Shown: piece after piece, positions 32,525-44,089 of the stretch
Numbering within the stretch: position 1 is the first letter of the stretch
Layout of the letters: each line of letters starts with the position of its first letter
Origin: Pomphorhynchus laevis
Taxonomy: Eukaryota > Acanthocephala > Palaeacanthocephala > Echinorhynchida > Pomphorhynchidae
Length of the DNA stretch: 64,000 bases
Direction of reading: 5' to 3'
Assembly (NCBI GenBank): GCA_012934845.2
Contig: WNNJ02003404.1
Coordinates: 1 to 64,000 of the forward strand
Program-made: the position numbers and the translations under genes
Notes under the pieces: generated by a model
Databases searched by the model: none
Told to the model about the DNA's origin: nothing
What the model saw: only the letters and a program-made list of their open reading frames with translations

Positions 32525-35095
32525 GCAGAATAATTAGATCAACTATCTAAGTCTACGTACCTTATACCATATATAAATTAAAACTAAGGATAAATGAAAT
32601 AAATAGTTGTTAATAATTATAAAAGATTTTACATAATTTATATTTGTAAAGAATTATTGGAGCTGGATCAAAAAACGGGGAAAATTTTATTTGATACTTC
32701 GCTAATCACCGTTAGCATCTTTAGAAAATTACAATCATCTTCAAACATTTTCTGAGAAGGCTAACAGATGCTAGCGCAATATCAAACAAAAGTTCCCCGT
32801 TTTTATCCAGCTACAATAATTCTTTAAAAATATAAAGAATTATTTTTAATTCTTTATTAAAAATAATTCTAGGTCTAGGAATATGTCTAGGTCTATGAAT
32901 AGGGGCCGAAATATTTCGATCACTATTCATAGACTCAACATAGCAACGGGACCAAATGCATCCTAATGACGTATTTCCTATGATGAAATTTGATTATCAA
33001 GTATCTAATTCTAATACAAAGTATATTATTTATTATCCATAAAAATTGTTCGATTAAAAGTTTAAATTTATTTTAAATAATATTGTGTTGATTTATATAT
33101 GTTACGATTTTTTGTTTGATTTCATATTTATAGTAACCTAGTTTAAAATATGTATCTATTAAATTATTTAAATGATTTTGAAGAAAGCCAATACCATTAC
33201 ATATTGTTGCAATTCTTAAAATTTCATTATTTAATGTATTATATTTTATATTATATGGTATGCATGAATGCTCATGCAAAAATATATTTATTGTAATTTA
33301 GATATGTCGTATTTACGATATAAGTTAACAATATTTTTTACTTATATTAATATTTCTTTATTATCAATATTAGATTTATCAATAATTAAACTCTCTCTAT
33401 ATATTCTTTTATTTATTGAGTAAAACTTGATTAAATTCCAGCATACATCAATATATCTTTACATATATTTAATATATTTATATAGTTTAGATTTAGTTTT
33501 TACACAGTTATGAACAAATTCATATGCTATAAAGCTTAAAATAAGTCAGCTATAGTTTGGATAATATTACCTCTCATTAGAACACCTTTTATTTGTCTGA
33601 ATATAGATGTCCCTACTTTTAAATAATTTTGATTTATTAAAATATTTCAGGATTCTATTAATTCAATTTTATCCATATATTTATATTTACTTGATGGTTT
33701 AATTTTTGTTAGATAGGCGTTATAATTATTATAACATATATATGTATATCTTTTTCCGAATATAAGATTAACTAATTTTACTAACGCTTCTTTAATATCT
33801 ACTAAATCTAGATTTGTATAAAGAGTACTAAAATCGTACGTATTTATATTTTGAAAATTTATTCCTTTTGTCTGTTCTAAAAATTCTTTTGTAGAATTAA
33901 TACTGAAATAGTGTTTTATACCAGTATTAATTTCGATTATCCTACAATATTTTTTGAAGTGCGCTTTAATTACTTTAAGTATTTTATTCATATAGACAGA
34001 AAGTGGTTTTAATGTACATTTAAACGCACTACATATGAACCTAGGTTTTATTGGATTTTTATGTAATTTTGGATTCCAATATAATATAGGTATAGTTTTA
34101 TTATCTAATTCAACCTTTATACTCTTTTATCCATTATAGAACAGTGACTTGTAATAATTGTTTCTAAACTCAACTCACTACGTTCATATGTTGGATTTAC
34201 ATTTAAATCATTAGAATTAACCTCTTTCATTAGTATATCATAATAAAGCTTTTTGCATATGAAGACAAAGTTATTACTAGATTTATCAATAGTCTTTATT
34301 ATATAGTTATCCTTTAATTTAGTAAGTTCTGTATATATCTTTATTAATTTGATCTTTCCTTTTGTAATTGTTTGTTATTTTCATTTTCTCTTTAATTTTA
34401 TCTAATATATAAGTTTTCCAAATGTATATCTTAAGATTTATCTTAATATTTTACTATTAATCAGCTTACCAAAGTAAGCATTTAAGTAATTATATAATGA
34501 ATTGTAAATTTTATTTTTATTGTTATTATTTAATCTATATTTATACCCTTTTGATAGCATTTTCCTTAATTCATTGTTTTCAATTAATTCTAGAATATGA
34601 GTGCATATATGTTAATTTATTTTATCAAAATTAAGACTTTTGCAATCGCATTCTGTTTCTATAATGCTTCTACTATCATAATTACATATATATTTCAATT
34701 CTTTATTATAATTACAAATGTTTCGTGCTAATGGCAATAACAACTTGTTCCTTATCTAAGGAATATATTTACTTAAATATGATTCTATTATTTCTTTATT
34801 TTTAGAATTATTTAAAAGTCTACCTATATTTATGTTATCTATTCATTTATTAATAAATTTTATGGTTATTGTATATTTTTTTGTTATTATTAACATTTAT
34901 TGTCCGATTATAGTATTTTGTATTACAATAACTGTCTATTATCCAACTTAACCTATCATAATCGCTAATTAATCTTTGATTTATTGAACATAGGATATCT
35001 TTAGAAAAACTTCTTACATTCACATAAGGATCGTTTAGCTTATTATCTCTTAAAAGTTGCTTTAATATTTCTAATTGTTCATCTATATACATATT
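32525..35095 (-). mobile_element. Penelope-like retroelement copy 2, degraded
   Basis: Same family as the copy at 12-14.4 kb. N-terminal piece 35092-34850 (MYIDEQLEILKQLL), a central RT piece 33991-33647 (INTYDFSTLYTNLDLVDIKE, motif A) and C-terminal piece 33279-33073 (HEHSCIPYNIKYN). Motif B and YIDD regions are heavily mutated. The 3' part (32880-33000) is related to that of copy 1; here it carries a ~40-bp palindrome (CTATGAATAG arms, 32893-32936) around GGCCGAAATATTTCGATC. The AT-rich terminal repeat follows at 32525-32651 and a MITE sits in it. The 5' end is cut by the CR1-like LINE at 35.1 kb. Many breaks, clearly older or less constrained than copy 1. Confidence 0.75.
32652..32821. mobile_element. 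MITE copy 2, nested in Penelope-like copy 2
   Basis: Starts AATTATTGGAGCTGGATCAA and ends CAATAATTC in inverse; arms match the copy at 17274-17442, with a different centre. It separates the hammerhead-side 3' sequence from the AT-rich end of the Penelope-like copy, so it inserted after that element. Confidence 0.8.
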
Positions 35096-35104
35096 TATTA
35101 CGTA

Positions 35105-36865
35105 TACAACATCATGAGCTATAACTCTTTACAAGTTGCATCACAATTGAGCAAAGGGAAAAGAAAGAAAAAATACAAATGATAGATAGTATAATAATGC
35201 ATTTTTGACGCCGGCATGTGGTAAAAGATGTTATCCAGAAGCGCTTTTAGCATGTTAACACATGCTGTAAGGGATTGTAGCGCTTTTAAGCTTATTTCAC
35301 AGTTTAACAGCGCGGTTATTTAAACTCGTGGTTTTTTATGGCGCGTTCTAGCCAATTTCAGCATCAAGGAATACCTCCGGAGTGACGGCTGATCCCTCAA
35401 ATGAAATATGTGATAGAGACGTCTTTTAAGTGTACATAAATTTCTATACAAGACATAGATAAACCCTATCACGCAGATAATGCAGTCAAGGTAAGCCTAA
35501 GTGCACTAGACGGTCTGTGCCACTAAGGTGCTTAAGAGACCTTAATAATTATGTGGCATATCGAAGCACGGACTTTAAGCGATTGTTCTCTTCGATTGTA
35601 GTTTGATAACAAGCCGAATAAGCGTACATCTAGATATTCAGAATATGTTCATAAGACATAACTTGAAATCACTTACGATCTACATTGATCAGCGAACGGC
35701 GAATCAAGCTTATCGTCCATTTAAACTTCAAGCAAACAATTTTATGAACACGTTTGGACAATTAAGCACTTATCCAAACACCCAGATCATTGTATGAAGG
35801 AAGATACTTAGCTAATGGGCTGGTTATCAAGTTTAAAAAAGCGTGGGCACTTAATTTTTACCGACTTAATGCACATGAATGAACGCTCTTTTACATTCAC
35901 AGATAGTCCAACACTAGGGACCACTCGAATATTGTGTTGATATCCTACAGAAGTAGTTTATACTCAAGATACGAGAAAATAGAACCCCATATTATAAGGT
36001 TATCAGCGTACATCAACGAGACTGAATCAATAAGATCAACTAAATCAGTGATATATATACAAAACAAAAATGTTCTTAACCCGGCACCATGTGAGACTGC
36101 CTTCCGCATGGGTAAGCAATTAGATAGAAGACCATTCACCTTGACGAAATAGTATCTATCAGACAAGAGTTCGTCAACATATCGCGCAATGCGGCGGTTT
36201 AGATGTATACTGAACAGCTTTTTCGACAAACGTTGAAGAATCACTGTATAAAAATTCTCAGAGAAGTCCACGAATATGGCATTGATCAGTGTACTGATAT
36301 CAAAAATCTTAGTCCAACAATCACTTGCAGCTATCAGGTTTGCCATTATAGAGTGGCCTATACGAAAACCGCGTTGTGCCTGCCACAATATATTATTATA
36401 TTTCATGTAGTCTACAATTTTACTCCTAATAAACGTTTAGGAACACTACAAACATATGCTGGTTAGATTGATGGGTTGATAATTAATTATTGCTCATTTA
36501 TAACTTTTCTTATATACCAGACAGATAAGGGAGCCTTTCAAATCCGAAAATAAGATGCCTAAAGCAGTAGATGACGTGAAAATATTATGTAACGGTGTAC
36601 AGATTATGCCTGCCAAGTTCCGTAGGTAAACCGAAGGTAAACCATGCGGTCCAACACTAGATGTTGCTTTGATTTCACAGCTTACGGAACACATCATTGC
36701 GATCAAAAAATTCGCTGACCCCATTCATAGATCCTCGATCACTAGTGGTTTCTCGTTCGAAAGAAACGACCTCTTATTGATGAGATGCCGCGAAATGTTT
36801 AGCAAACTCGTTACAGGAGTTTCGATGTTCAACTATTGTTTGCGTGATACAGAAGTACCATAAAA
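35105..36865 (-). mobile_element. CR1-like LINE copy 2, degraded
   Basis: On -: 36724-36494 (SSVGPHGLPSVYLRNLAGII, RT entry), 36406-35945 (RGFRIGHSIMANLI, AIFVDFSENFYTVI, LMYADNLIIW with YADN in place of YADD), then in-frame C-terminal sequence near 35580-35440 (LLRSLKHLSGTDRLVHLGL) and LKLARTRHKK near 35350. This order is that of CR1-clade RTs. Endonuclease is absent (5' truncated). Numerous stops. The 3' end abuts Penelope-like copy 2. Confidence 0.75.
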
Positions 36866-36869
36866 TACA

Positions 36870-37240
36870 ACTATCTATGATTTTGAAGTATTTAAGATGC
36901 TTTATGAAGCTGCTTGTCTTGTAATCTCAAAAATAAATGATCAATCCAAGAGACAACATATTTACAACTACTAGGTGAAAATAGAGTAGTTGTCATCAAC
37001 ATATACCACAAGATGTCAATTCTGCGGTTTGAATTTATAGAGATTAATAAATTCGGCTAAATACATAATTAAAAATAGGGGAATCCTTAATGAACATCGA
37101 TAATTATGTAAAATAGACGCGCATCATGGTGCACGATAGTATTCCGACCTTGTTAACAACTCTCCCTGGCATCACAAGCAACGTGATAGACCAGATAATA
37201 GAATAAGTAGGATATTTGTGAAATTCAGTAGAAAATTAAA
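36870..37240 (-). mobile_element. Very old Jockey-like LINE relic
   Basis: On -, traces such as LILYLAEFINLYKF-like sequence and LVVYVDDNYSIF align with LSPILYLAASIKLFKIF and LVVYADDTTALF of the intact copy. Flanking sequence is too decayed to delimit. Confidence 0.45.
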
Positions 37241-37789
37241 GAAATACATCTACGAACATCTGAGAACTGTTTTTTTTTGACAAAACAAATACAACTCATG
37301 AACTACTGATTGAATCTAGCGATATTAATTGAGCCAAGCGATATTGAGGCGAGCGATAATAAATGTTAAATTTTGAAGGATGCAATTTGAATTAATCAAA
37401 TTTTACGAGCAATCGTTTTTTCTAAATGGAGATCAGGGAGTTCTAAATCTAACTGGTTCGCAAATTGTTGTAAGGATATACGCAGAATTTTTCTTGGATA
37501 CGAATACGTTTAATATGTTGATAGCTGTTATATTGACATAAAAGCTTATATAAATGTGATGATAATCACCGTTTTCTAACGGCATCTCAAAATTGACAGA
37601 TCCACAAGAAGATGAGTTTTGGAAATGGCCTCAAGGCATTAAGATTATATGTCATATATACAATAAGTCCTTAAATATACCATAATTCTTTAAATTTCAC
37701 AGCATTTCTGACAGAATCCGTTGACTGCCTATGCATTTTCTCTATGTTATATCTAAATAGTATGTCTTTTAGTAAAAAAAACTGATAAC

Positions 37790-38055
37790 ATAGCAATTTC
37801 TCCTGATGAGCTCTAATCCTTATTCAGATAAATCGCAAATTATTTATTAGTCAATTCAAAAAAATGACTTTTATTTTAAATTTCAATTTTTTATTTTAAC
37901 TTAATATAAATTATATAAAACCTTATATAAGAATTATTAAATTATTATTTTTTATTCAATTATTTATAATTTATTATTCAATTTTTATTTAACATCATTT
38001 TTAATTTATAAGTAATATAAAATAGTTAACTCAGTTAGTTCACCTGAATCGTATC
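37790..38055 (+). repeat. Penelope-type 3'-end repeat, solo copy
   Basis: Runs from ACATAGCAATTTCTCCTGAT (with CTGATGAG at 37802-37809) to the ...GTTAACTCAGTTAGTTCACC end. It matches the - strand sequence 12265-11950 flanking Penelope-like copy 1 over most of its length. No coding part attached. Confidence 0.65.
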
Positions 38056-38591
38056 ACTAAGAAATACGATGACATTGTTTCCACATTAAATGCGGATTAA
38101 ATTTCTTAACTACATTGTATATTTTTTGCTATATATTCACAATTGACTATAATCTATTCTTCAGTAAGTCACTTTATGTATCTTTCAAATAATGCACTCC
38201 GCAGCTGTTATCCACTGATATCCTCGTTTCAGTAGCATTAGGTAGCGATTAATTTTCTTTTTCTTGTCCATTAAAAAAATTAAATTATTAAATGAAACCC
38301 ACAATTTCTTCACATTTTATTAATTCTTATATAAACGCAGAATATTTAAATTGTTAGAATCGTTTAAGGTTTATTTTTACATTTAGAAATTAAAGGAAGT
38401 AATCAAATTTGTATCAAAAGATAATTACTCTCAAAAACAGATGATAGTTATAATCAGCTATAAATCCATATACTTAACACCATCTAGAGCCAAGTATAAC
38501 AATCACCAATTTATGGTGATAATAATATGGCATTGATAACATAATATGACATCAATGACTGTTGAAAATAAATGTTAACAATTATCTTTAT

Positions 38592-38823
38592 CATAGGTTT
38601 ACTGAGGAATTAGTAACGTCGCAGTTGTGTAGCTACAGGGCCACCCTGATGAGACCACCCTATAGCAATGAGTAGACTAAGGTCGAAACGCCCTATTGGG
38701 GGCTAGGCGTCTGTGGTAGGCGCATTCCGGGATAAGCTTCCAGACGAAGGTTGTAAAAAAGCATACAGGCTTATACTTTCCTGTTTGTGTCAATCAAAAA
38801 AGTTGTATTAAAACTCTTTCGTG
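38592..38823 (+). mobile_element. 232-bp SINE-like insertion carrying a hammerhead
   Basis: Flanked by an 11-bp target duplication ATTATCTTTAT (38581-38591 and 38824-38834). The copy of repeat X at 62 kb preserves the empty site with a single ATTATCTTTAT. No ORF, no terminal inverted repeats, no long A tail. It contains a complete type I hammerhead; non-autonomous, ribozyme-bearing elements of this size (the schistosome Sm-alpha type and retrozymes) are known in animals. The AAGGTCGAAACGCC stretch may double as a degenerate pol III B box. Confidence 0.8.
38640..38717 (+). ncRNA. Canonical type I hammerhead ribozyme
   Basis: Core CTGATGA 38646-38652; helix II 38653-38656 (GACC) with 38681-38684 (GGTC); GAAA 38685-38688; helix III 38688-38692 (ACGCC) with 38706-38710 (GGCGT); cleavage triplet GTC 38709-38711; helix I CCAC (38641-38644) with GTGG (38713-38716) plus a G-U pair, with one mismatch next to the cleavage site. 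All invariant core bases are present and in normal order. It is expected to cleave after 38711. Confidence 0.8.
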
Positions 38824-38980
38824 ATTATCTTTATGTGAATACAATCTTTTAGGGTTATTTTTGTAATTCAGAGTAATGTTTGCTACATATAGTGTCATTT
38901 GAATGTATCTACCGTTTAGATAAATTGCCTAAAAAAGTAATTTGAAATTCTAGTGAAACACACTGGGATTTGTGTGAAAA

Positions 38981-39006
38981 ACACACAGCATAAAAATGCT
39001 GTGTGT
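38981..39006. repeat. Perfect 11-bp hairpin
   Basis: ACACACAGCAT (38981-38991), loop AAAA, then its exact reverse complement (38996-39006), 26 bases past the end of repeat X. Function unknown. Confidence 0.8.
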
Positions 39007-39287
39007 ATTTAATAGTTTAATCTGATATTTATTTAAGAAATTAATATTTCAAAACATGTTTGTTAAACATCTTTAGTAACGTTAGGTTTCTTCTGTTTGG
39101 GGTAAAATCCAATGACAAAATTTCCTAATGTGAACATACCATTTCAACAATTGTTTTAATAAATAAATAAAGACTTTCTTAACTACACAATAAAAAAGAA
39201 AAAGAAACATGCAATAAACCAGAACAGACACAACAATAGAAAGTCAGTAGCTCTTCAGTCTTCTAATTCTTTTCTTCTTCTATGGCC

Positions 39288-41738
39288 TCAGGTCCAGGGG
39301 GATCTGAGCCCCCAACCGATCCAACACGCCGCCTTCCGACTGAACCACCCGGGGTCTTTCACCCCCCGAAGAATCCAATCGGCGCGGACTATGCTGGGTA
39401 AACGAGAGACGAGGAGCTTAAGAAACCTTAGCCTTTGCTCTGGGGGACGTCCTCTTGAGAAGAAGACAAGTCCCGAGATAGCCCAGGTACCCCAAAGGCG
39501 CACCTGGGTTTTCCCTTTCAATGACAGATGCTGAGCCCGTTTCAGGGCCCACCTAGCTTTCTTCAGGATACGTTTGAGTCTATCCAGGTCAGCTTTCGCC
39601 GACCAGTTCACCGTAACGGTGAACCCCAGGTATTTTACTCGACTTGTGAAGGTGGGAAGTGGTTCAGAGGCAAATATGGAGGAGAGCGCAGAGAGTGCTA
39701 ATCTCTTAAGTTTTTGCTTTGTAGCAGGTGTGCCATGAAAGACGACCACCTGCGATTTAGCTGAGTTTAAAATAAGATTGGATATGGGTAACTGATCTTT
39801 TAATCTTAAAAAGAAACGGCTGATGTCAGAGACTACGTCTTTACACCTGTGTCCAGTGAACAGTGCTGTGGTGTCATCAGCGTACACCACAAGACGTTGT
39901 TCGCGTTTAAATATTTTGAATAGTTTAATAGAGGCAGCAAGATATAAGATAGGAGAAAGTGGGGATCCTTGAGGTACACCCGTAATAGGGTAGAACTGAC
40001 GCGCATCAGGGTCGTCTTCATAGTAAAATCGCTTAGTAAACAACAGGATCTCCACTCTGTTCACAATTCTCGCAGGCAACCCGAGGGACCTGAGAGAAGA
40101 GATCACAAAAGGAATGGAGATGCGGTCAAATGCATCAGAAAAGTCAAGGAAAACAGCCACAACTAGACGATGGCTATTATCCCGACAAAACTGCTCCACC
40201 TCACCAACTGCTGAATGGACCGAGCGACCTTTGACGAACCTATGAAAACCTGGAGGGATCAAATTACGCCTACTTAAATGGTCGCGGATTTTACGCGCAA
40301 GCGCTTTTTCGTAAATCGACACGAGGGCATTTTGAATCGAAATGGGTCGCAGATCTTTAGGGCATGAGCAGGATTTTTTCTTAGGAATAAAAACACGCTT
40401 ACTAATATTGATGCCTGCTACATCGGATGGGGAGGCTAAAAGCATTGTGACGGCCACCTCTCTTCTCTGATCAGCTGTCAAAAGCTGACAGACCCGAGAG
40501 GAAAGTGGAACGACGGATTTGGAGATGCCCGGGAGTGGACCCCAGGAGTTAAGGATATCCGTAACAGATAGATCCCTACTCCTGAAGTTACACCAAGGCG
40601 GGATTGGTTGAGGTGATAGAGTGGCTCCATAGTTGTGTAGGGCCAGTGACTCCTCTAAAACTTTATCAAGGCCTACATTCCCTATCCAACGCAATGCTCT
40701 ATCCTTCCAGCAAACAAACTTCTCCTTCTTGAAAATCTTCCAAAAGGAAGACTGAGAAGGATTAAGGCGAGCGATACTCGTCCTATCCCTACTCAGCTGG
40801 AACCTGTATCTAGTGCTCCAGTATTCATTCGAGAGGGCCTGTTTGGCGGAAGCAGAGAGATTAGGGAGGTTCAGTAATTTTGCTAGGACCTTGAGTTTTG
40901 TCGGAGTGGGATTGTATATACGACCTTTATAGGTAGTCGATAGAATCGCGGTAGCTTGCGAAAAGAGGTAGGTATTAAATTTGGTCAAACTCTCATTTCC
41001 TATTAAGGGAAAGAGTTGGATAGCCGCTTGAAAGAGGGCCACTCTGATCGGATCAAAGTGAAACCTCCTTCGAAGCAACATATCTTCCTCAATCCTCCAA
41101 CGAATTAGGTCATGAGAGGTGGACAATTGCTGGCGCGACTGCTCCGTGCAGAAGGGTTTTAACAACCACCTCGAGTGAAGCAGTAAAATGTCGAGGATAG
41201 AATTTGTTGATGTGCAATGAAAGGTAGGTGACGGGGGTTTGTGAATAAGATAACCGTTCCTAGCTCTGCGAAGTGCTGCATTGATCCAACGACCAGTTCT
41301 GTCGTTGAAATCTCCAAGTAACATGTCATAACCGCTGTCAATAATACTATCCAGGAGGTCACGGTTCTTGTGAATTTCCCCTGGACGGATGTAGACATTG
41401 GCTAGACTTATGCGTTTACCGTTCTTACTGAGTGAAACTACTAAACAAGAAAGGGCTGGACATGAGTAGTTTAATAGGAGGGAGGACCTTAAGGAGCACT
41501 TAACTAAGGTCAAGAGTCCTTGAGATGAATAGGAGTGAGGTGGGGTTATGTACGGAGTATAGTGGGAACAAATATGCTTTGGGATAAATCGAGTAATGTC
41601 CTGGGGGAGACGGATAGACCGCGTCTCCTGAAAGACTATAACATCTGCATCTCTACCAGATAGAAGTCTAAGGGCGGAAGCACCTCCCGAGTTCCACTGA
41701 AGGATATTCAGTGAAAAAGGCTCACGAGTACTCTGCAT
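39288..41738 (-). CDS. Intact LINE ORF2: endonuclease and reverse transcriptase
   Basis: 816 residues, uninterrupted from ATG to stop. Apurinic-type endonuclease at about 9-215: ILQWNSGG (12-19), the Glu of QETRS (38), LANVYIRPG (112-120), LGDFN (141-145), STNSILDILL (178-187), SHD near 208-210 in place of the usual SDH order. Reverse transcriptase at about 440-720: LRPISIQN (463-470), LDFSDAFDRI (531-540), GVPQGSPLSPILY (587-599), YADD (619-622), KYLGFTV (702-708). No RNase H and no C-terminal zinc knuckle. Enzymatic role: nicks the target and reverse-transcribes the LINE RNA there (target-primed reverse transcription). The swapped SHD could weaken endonuclease activity and is worth checking against sister copies (copy B also reads STSHDQI, so it may be a family trait). 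Confidence 0.92.
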   Translation of the reverse strand: MQSTREPFSLNILQWNSGGASALRLLSGRDADVIVFQETRSIRLPQDITRFIPKHICSHYTPYITPPHSYSSQGLLTLVKCSLRSSLLLNYSCPALSCLVVSLSKNGKRISLANVYIRPGEIHKNRDLLDSIIDSGYDMLLGDFNDRTGRWINAALRRARNGYLIHKPPSPTFHCTSTNSILDILLLHSRWLLKPFCTEQSRQQLSTSHDLIRWRIEEDMLLRRRFHFDPIRVALFQAAIQLFPLIGNESLTKFNTYLFSQATAILSTTYKGRIYNPTPTKLKVLAKLLNLPNLSASAKQALSNEYWSTRYRFQLSRDRTSIARLNPSQSSFWKIFKKEKFVCWKDRALRWIGNVGLDKVLEESLALHNYGATLSPQPIPPWCNFRSRDLSVTDILNSWGPLPGISKSVVPLSSRVCQLLTADQRREVAVTMLLASPSDVAGINISKRVFIPKKKSCSCPKDLRPISIQNALVSIYEKALARKIRDHLSRRNLIPPGFHRFVKGRSVHSAVGEVEQFCRDNSHRLVVAVFLDFSDAFDRISIPFVISSLRSLGLPARIVNRVEILLFTKRFYYEDDPDARQFYPITGVPQGSPLSPILYLAASIKLFKIFKREQRLVVYADDTTALFTGHRCKDVVSDISRFFLRLKDQLPISNLILNSAKSQVVVFHGTPATKQKLKRLALSALSSIFASEPLPTFTSRVKYLGFTVTVNWSAKADLDRLKRILKKARWALKRAQHLSLKGKTQVRLWGTWAISGLVFFSRGRPPEQRLRFLKLLVSRLPSIVRADWILRGVKDPGWFSRKAACWIGWGLRSPWT

Positions 41739-41880
41739 TGTGATGGATTAGTTGGATGGGGGATTGCCTACCTAGACAAAGCTAGGTGCAGGAAGGTTGC
41801 CCTTCCCACCACTAGCCCCTCCAAGGAAGGTACTTGCCCCTGGGCAGTATCTTCATTTCCCCTATTAGTCTTCTGTTGGA

Positions 41881-42973
41881 TTAGCTTCCCAATCTTGAGC
41901 GGGGGAACGGCATGGGCTGAAGCCCCTCTCTTTTTCGACTCCGGAACCGAGGAAACAGGAAGCAAGGATTAGTCCCGATAACGGTTAGGATAGAGCGTAC
42001 TAACTCCTCCATCTGCCGAAGAGCATTCGAAGTCTTTAAGTCGATAATCCGTAGAATGTCAGCGTCATCCATACGTGGAGCTGCAGCGACCGCGAAGGAC
42101 TTGGCCGGATTGGGCGGTTTCAACAAGAATAATTGTCTATATTCTTTGAATAGAGAGCATTTCCTGCTCCAAGCAGGATGGCACCCCCCGCAATTCGAGC
42201 AGGAAAGGGGGGCCTCGCAGCGATCGGTAGTTGTAAGAGAAGGACAGCTGGTGGAGCTACAGACCCCACACGAAAGGGTCCCACTGCAGCTGGAGGCCCA
42301 GTGTCCCCATTTGTGACACCGGCTGCAGTGGGGATAGGTCAGATCATCCCTCTCTGTGATCGTGAATTTAATATTAAAACCCATAAAGGGATTCGACGTA
42401 GAATTAGACAGGGATTCAGCAATATTTACGGGAGCATTGCAAGAGCCAACCGGGATAGGGTTCCCGTCTTTACCCCGGATTGACCTCAGATTGGTGACCT
42501 TGAATTTTGCCATAAAAGAACGTATATCTTCTTCTTCCATTGAACAGGGAAGATTTGAAACTTTTAGCGATGCTAGGATAGGCTTGGATGAAATTTCATC
42601 ATATTCAGCTAAATTGGCGGAGAAGTACTCCATGTAGTTTGCGGCAAGGTCATTCGAGACAAAAGAGATCTTCACCTCCGCAGGGTGTAACCTAACAGAG
42701 TTAAATAGAACCCTGTTCTGAAACTGTTTGGTGAAGGATCTCAAAAATTTGTTGTAGAGATCGTGTTTTTCAGTCGGTTTCTTAACTTTAATTATTAGCA
42801 AATTCTTTAATTTAGGAATGGGGGAAGCACCTCCCCATCACCTGATACCATAGAAAAATTACTAACCTTGTTACTTGGATCTGTAGTTAGATTTACCTTT
42901 AATTTGTCTTTTTTGTAGGATTATCGTTGATTTTTGAATGATTTTTGCTGCTATCGTTTGAAAGCTCCGACAT
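41881..42973 (-). pseudogene. LINE ORF1, zinc-knuckle RNA-binding protein, N-terminus frameshifted
   Basis: The main frame 42801-41881 has 306 codons. Zinc knuckles: C159-x2-C162-x4-H167-x4-C172 (CSRCHKWGHWASSC), a cysteine cluster at 178-195, and C201-x2-C204-x3-H208-x6-C215 ending in WSRKCSLFKEYR, the Jockey-type order. The probable start MSELSNDSSKN at 42973 is separated from the main frame by two frame changes, one in a run of C residues near 42818. ORF1 proteins of this type coat the LINE RNA. The stop lies 142 bases before ORF2. Confidence 0.8.
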
Positions 42974-43155
42974 TACTTGTACATTGTTCATTTGCTCGAC
43001 AATTGTTTTGTTTTAAGCGTTTTTCGTTCATATTAGTGTACTACTTGATTGTTTGCAATCCTTTCACGATTTTATTATCATGGTCGCAGTACTTTAACAA
43101 AAATTCTGATTAACTCATTTTTTGTACTTTATTAATATTTTCGTCTTGTTAAATA

Positions 43156-44085
43156 CAAACCATCTGCGATTTAGAAGAGTTGAGAATAAGATTGGACGGG
43201 GTAACTAATCTTTTAATCTTGAAAAGAAGCGGCTGATATCCGAGACTACATCTATGCAACTGCGTCTAGAATACAGGGTTGCGATATCATCGGCGTATAC
43301 CACTAGATGTTGATCGCGTTTAAATGTCTTAAAGTGTAGGATAGAAGCAGCAAGATATAAAATTAAAGAAAGTGGGGGAACCTTGAGGCACACCATAATA
43401 GGATAGGACTGACGTGCATCAGGGTCATATTCATAAAAGAACCGCTTGGTGTACAGCAGGATCTACGCCCTTTTAACAATTCTCACAAGCAACCCGAGGG
43501 ACCTAAGAGAATATATAACAAAGGGAATGGAAGAACGGTCAAATGCAGCAGAAAAATCAAGGAAGACCGCAACAACGAAATGATGACTGTTTTCGTGACA
43601 GAACCGGTACACCTCATCTGCTGCCAAATGAACCGAGCGACCTTTGACAAACTCACGAAAACTTGGTGGAATTAAGTTCCGCCTACTTAGATAATCGCTG
43701 ATTCTACACGCAAACGCTTTTTGTTATTAGAGATTAGGGAGTTTTGGATCGAAATAGGGCGCATATCTTTAAGACATAAGACGACTTTTTTCTTTGATAA
43801 AAATATTCTCCAGCTAATGTAAATGCCGGCAATATCAGATGGGGAGTCTAACGACAACGTAATGGCGACCTCCTTTCTCTGACTGTCTGTCAATTGCTGA
43901 CAGACCTCGAGTGGAGATTGGCCTATGGAATCTGGAGGTACCCGGAAGTAGACCTCTGGTATTCAGGATTTCGGTAAGCGATAAGTCCCTGCTCCTAAAG
44001 TCACCCCAAGGAAAGACTGTTTTGGGAGATTGAGTGATTCCATAATTATGTAGGGTTAGTGACTCCTTTAAAATTTTGTCGAATT
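43156..44085 (-). mobile_element. Jockey-like LINE fragment D (RT part)
   Basis: Starts at ORF2 codon ~360 (KESLTLHNYG) and ends near TKSQMVV at 43156; pieces 43893-43687 (MTDSQRKEVAITL, KDMRPISIQN) and 43396-43205 (LSLILYLAAS, LVVYADDIATLY). Many frameshifts. It lacks its 3' end, which is unusual for a LINE and is explained if copy C inserted there. Confidence 0.75.
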
Positions 44086-44089
44086 TGTT

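Larger units (their letters stand above)
38294..38955 (+). repeat. Dispersed repeat X, copy 1, split by a SINE-like insertion
   Basis: Sequence 38294-38591 plus 38835-38955 matches the reverse complement of 62103-62526 almost base for base. The match is colinear except for the 38592-38823 insertion and its duplicated target. No ORF. The high identity of the two copies suggests a recent duplication or transposition. Confidence 0.85.
39160..43100 (-). mobile_element. Jockey-like LINE copy C, nearly full length
   Basis: On -: 5' untranslated region (about 43100-42974), ORF1 (start ATG at 42973, main frame 42801-41881), ORF2 (41738-39288) and a 3' untranslated region ending in AGTCTTTATTTATTTATT at about 39160. 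The two-ORF layout, with three cysteine/histidine knuckles in ORF1 and an AP-type endonuclease plus RT without RNase H in ORF2, fits the Jockey group. It is the least damaged of about ten copies here and may be the closest to a source element. It appears to have inserted at the end of the older copy at 43.2-44.1 kb. Confidence 0.88.

Noticed and set aside
42056-42637. ORFs on + across the LINE ORF1
   Set aside because: Antisense shadows of the zinc-knuckle ORF1 of LINE copy C.
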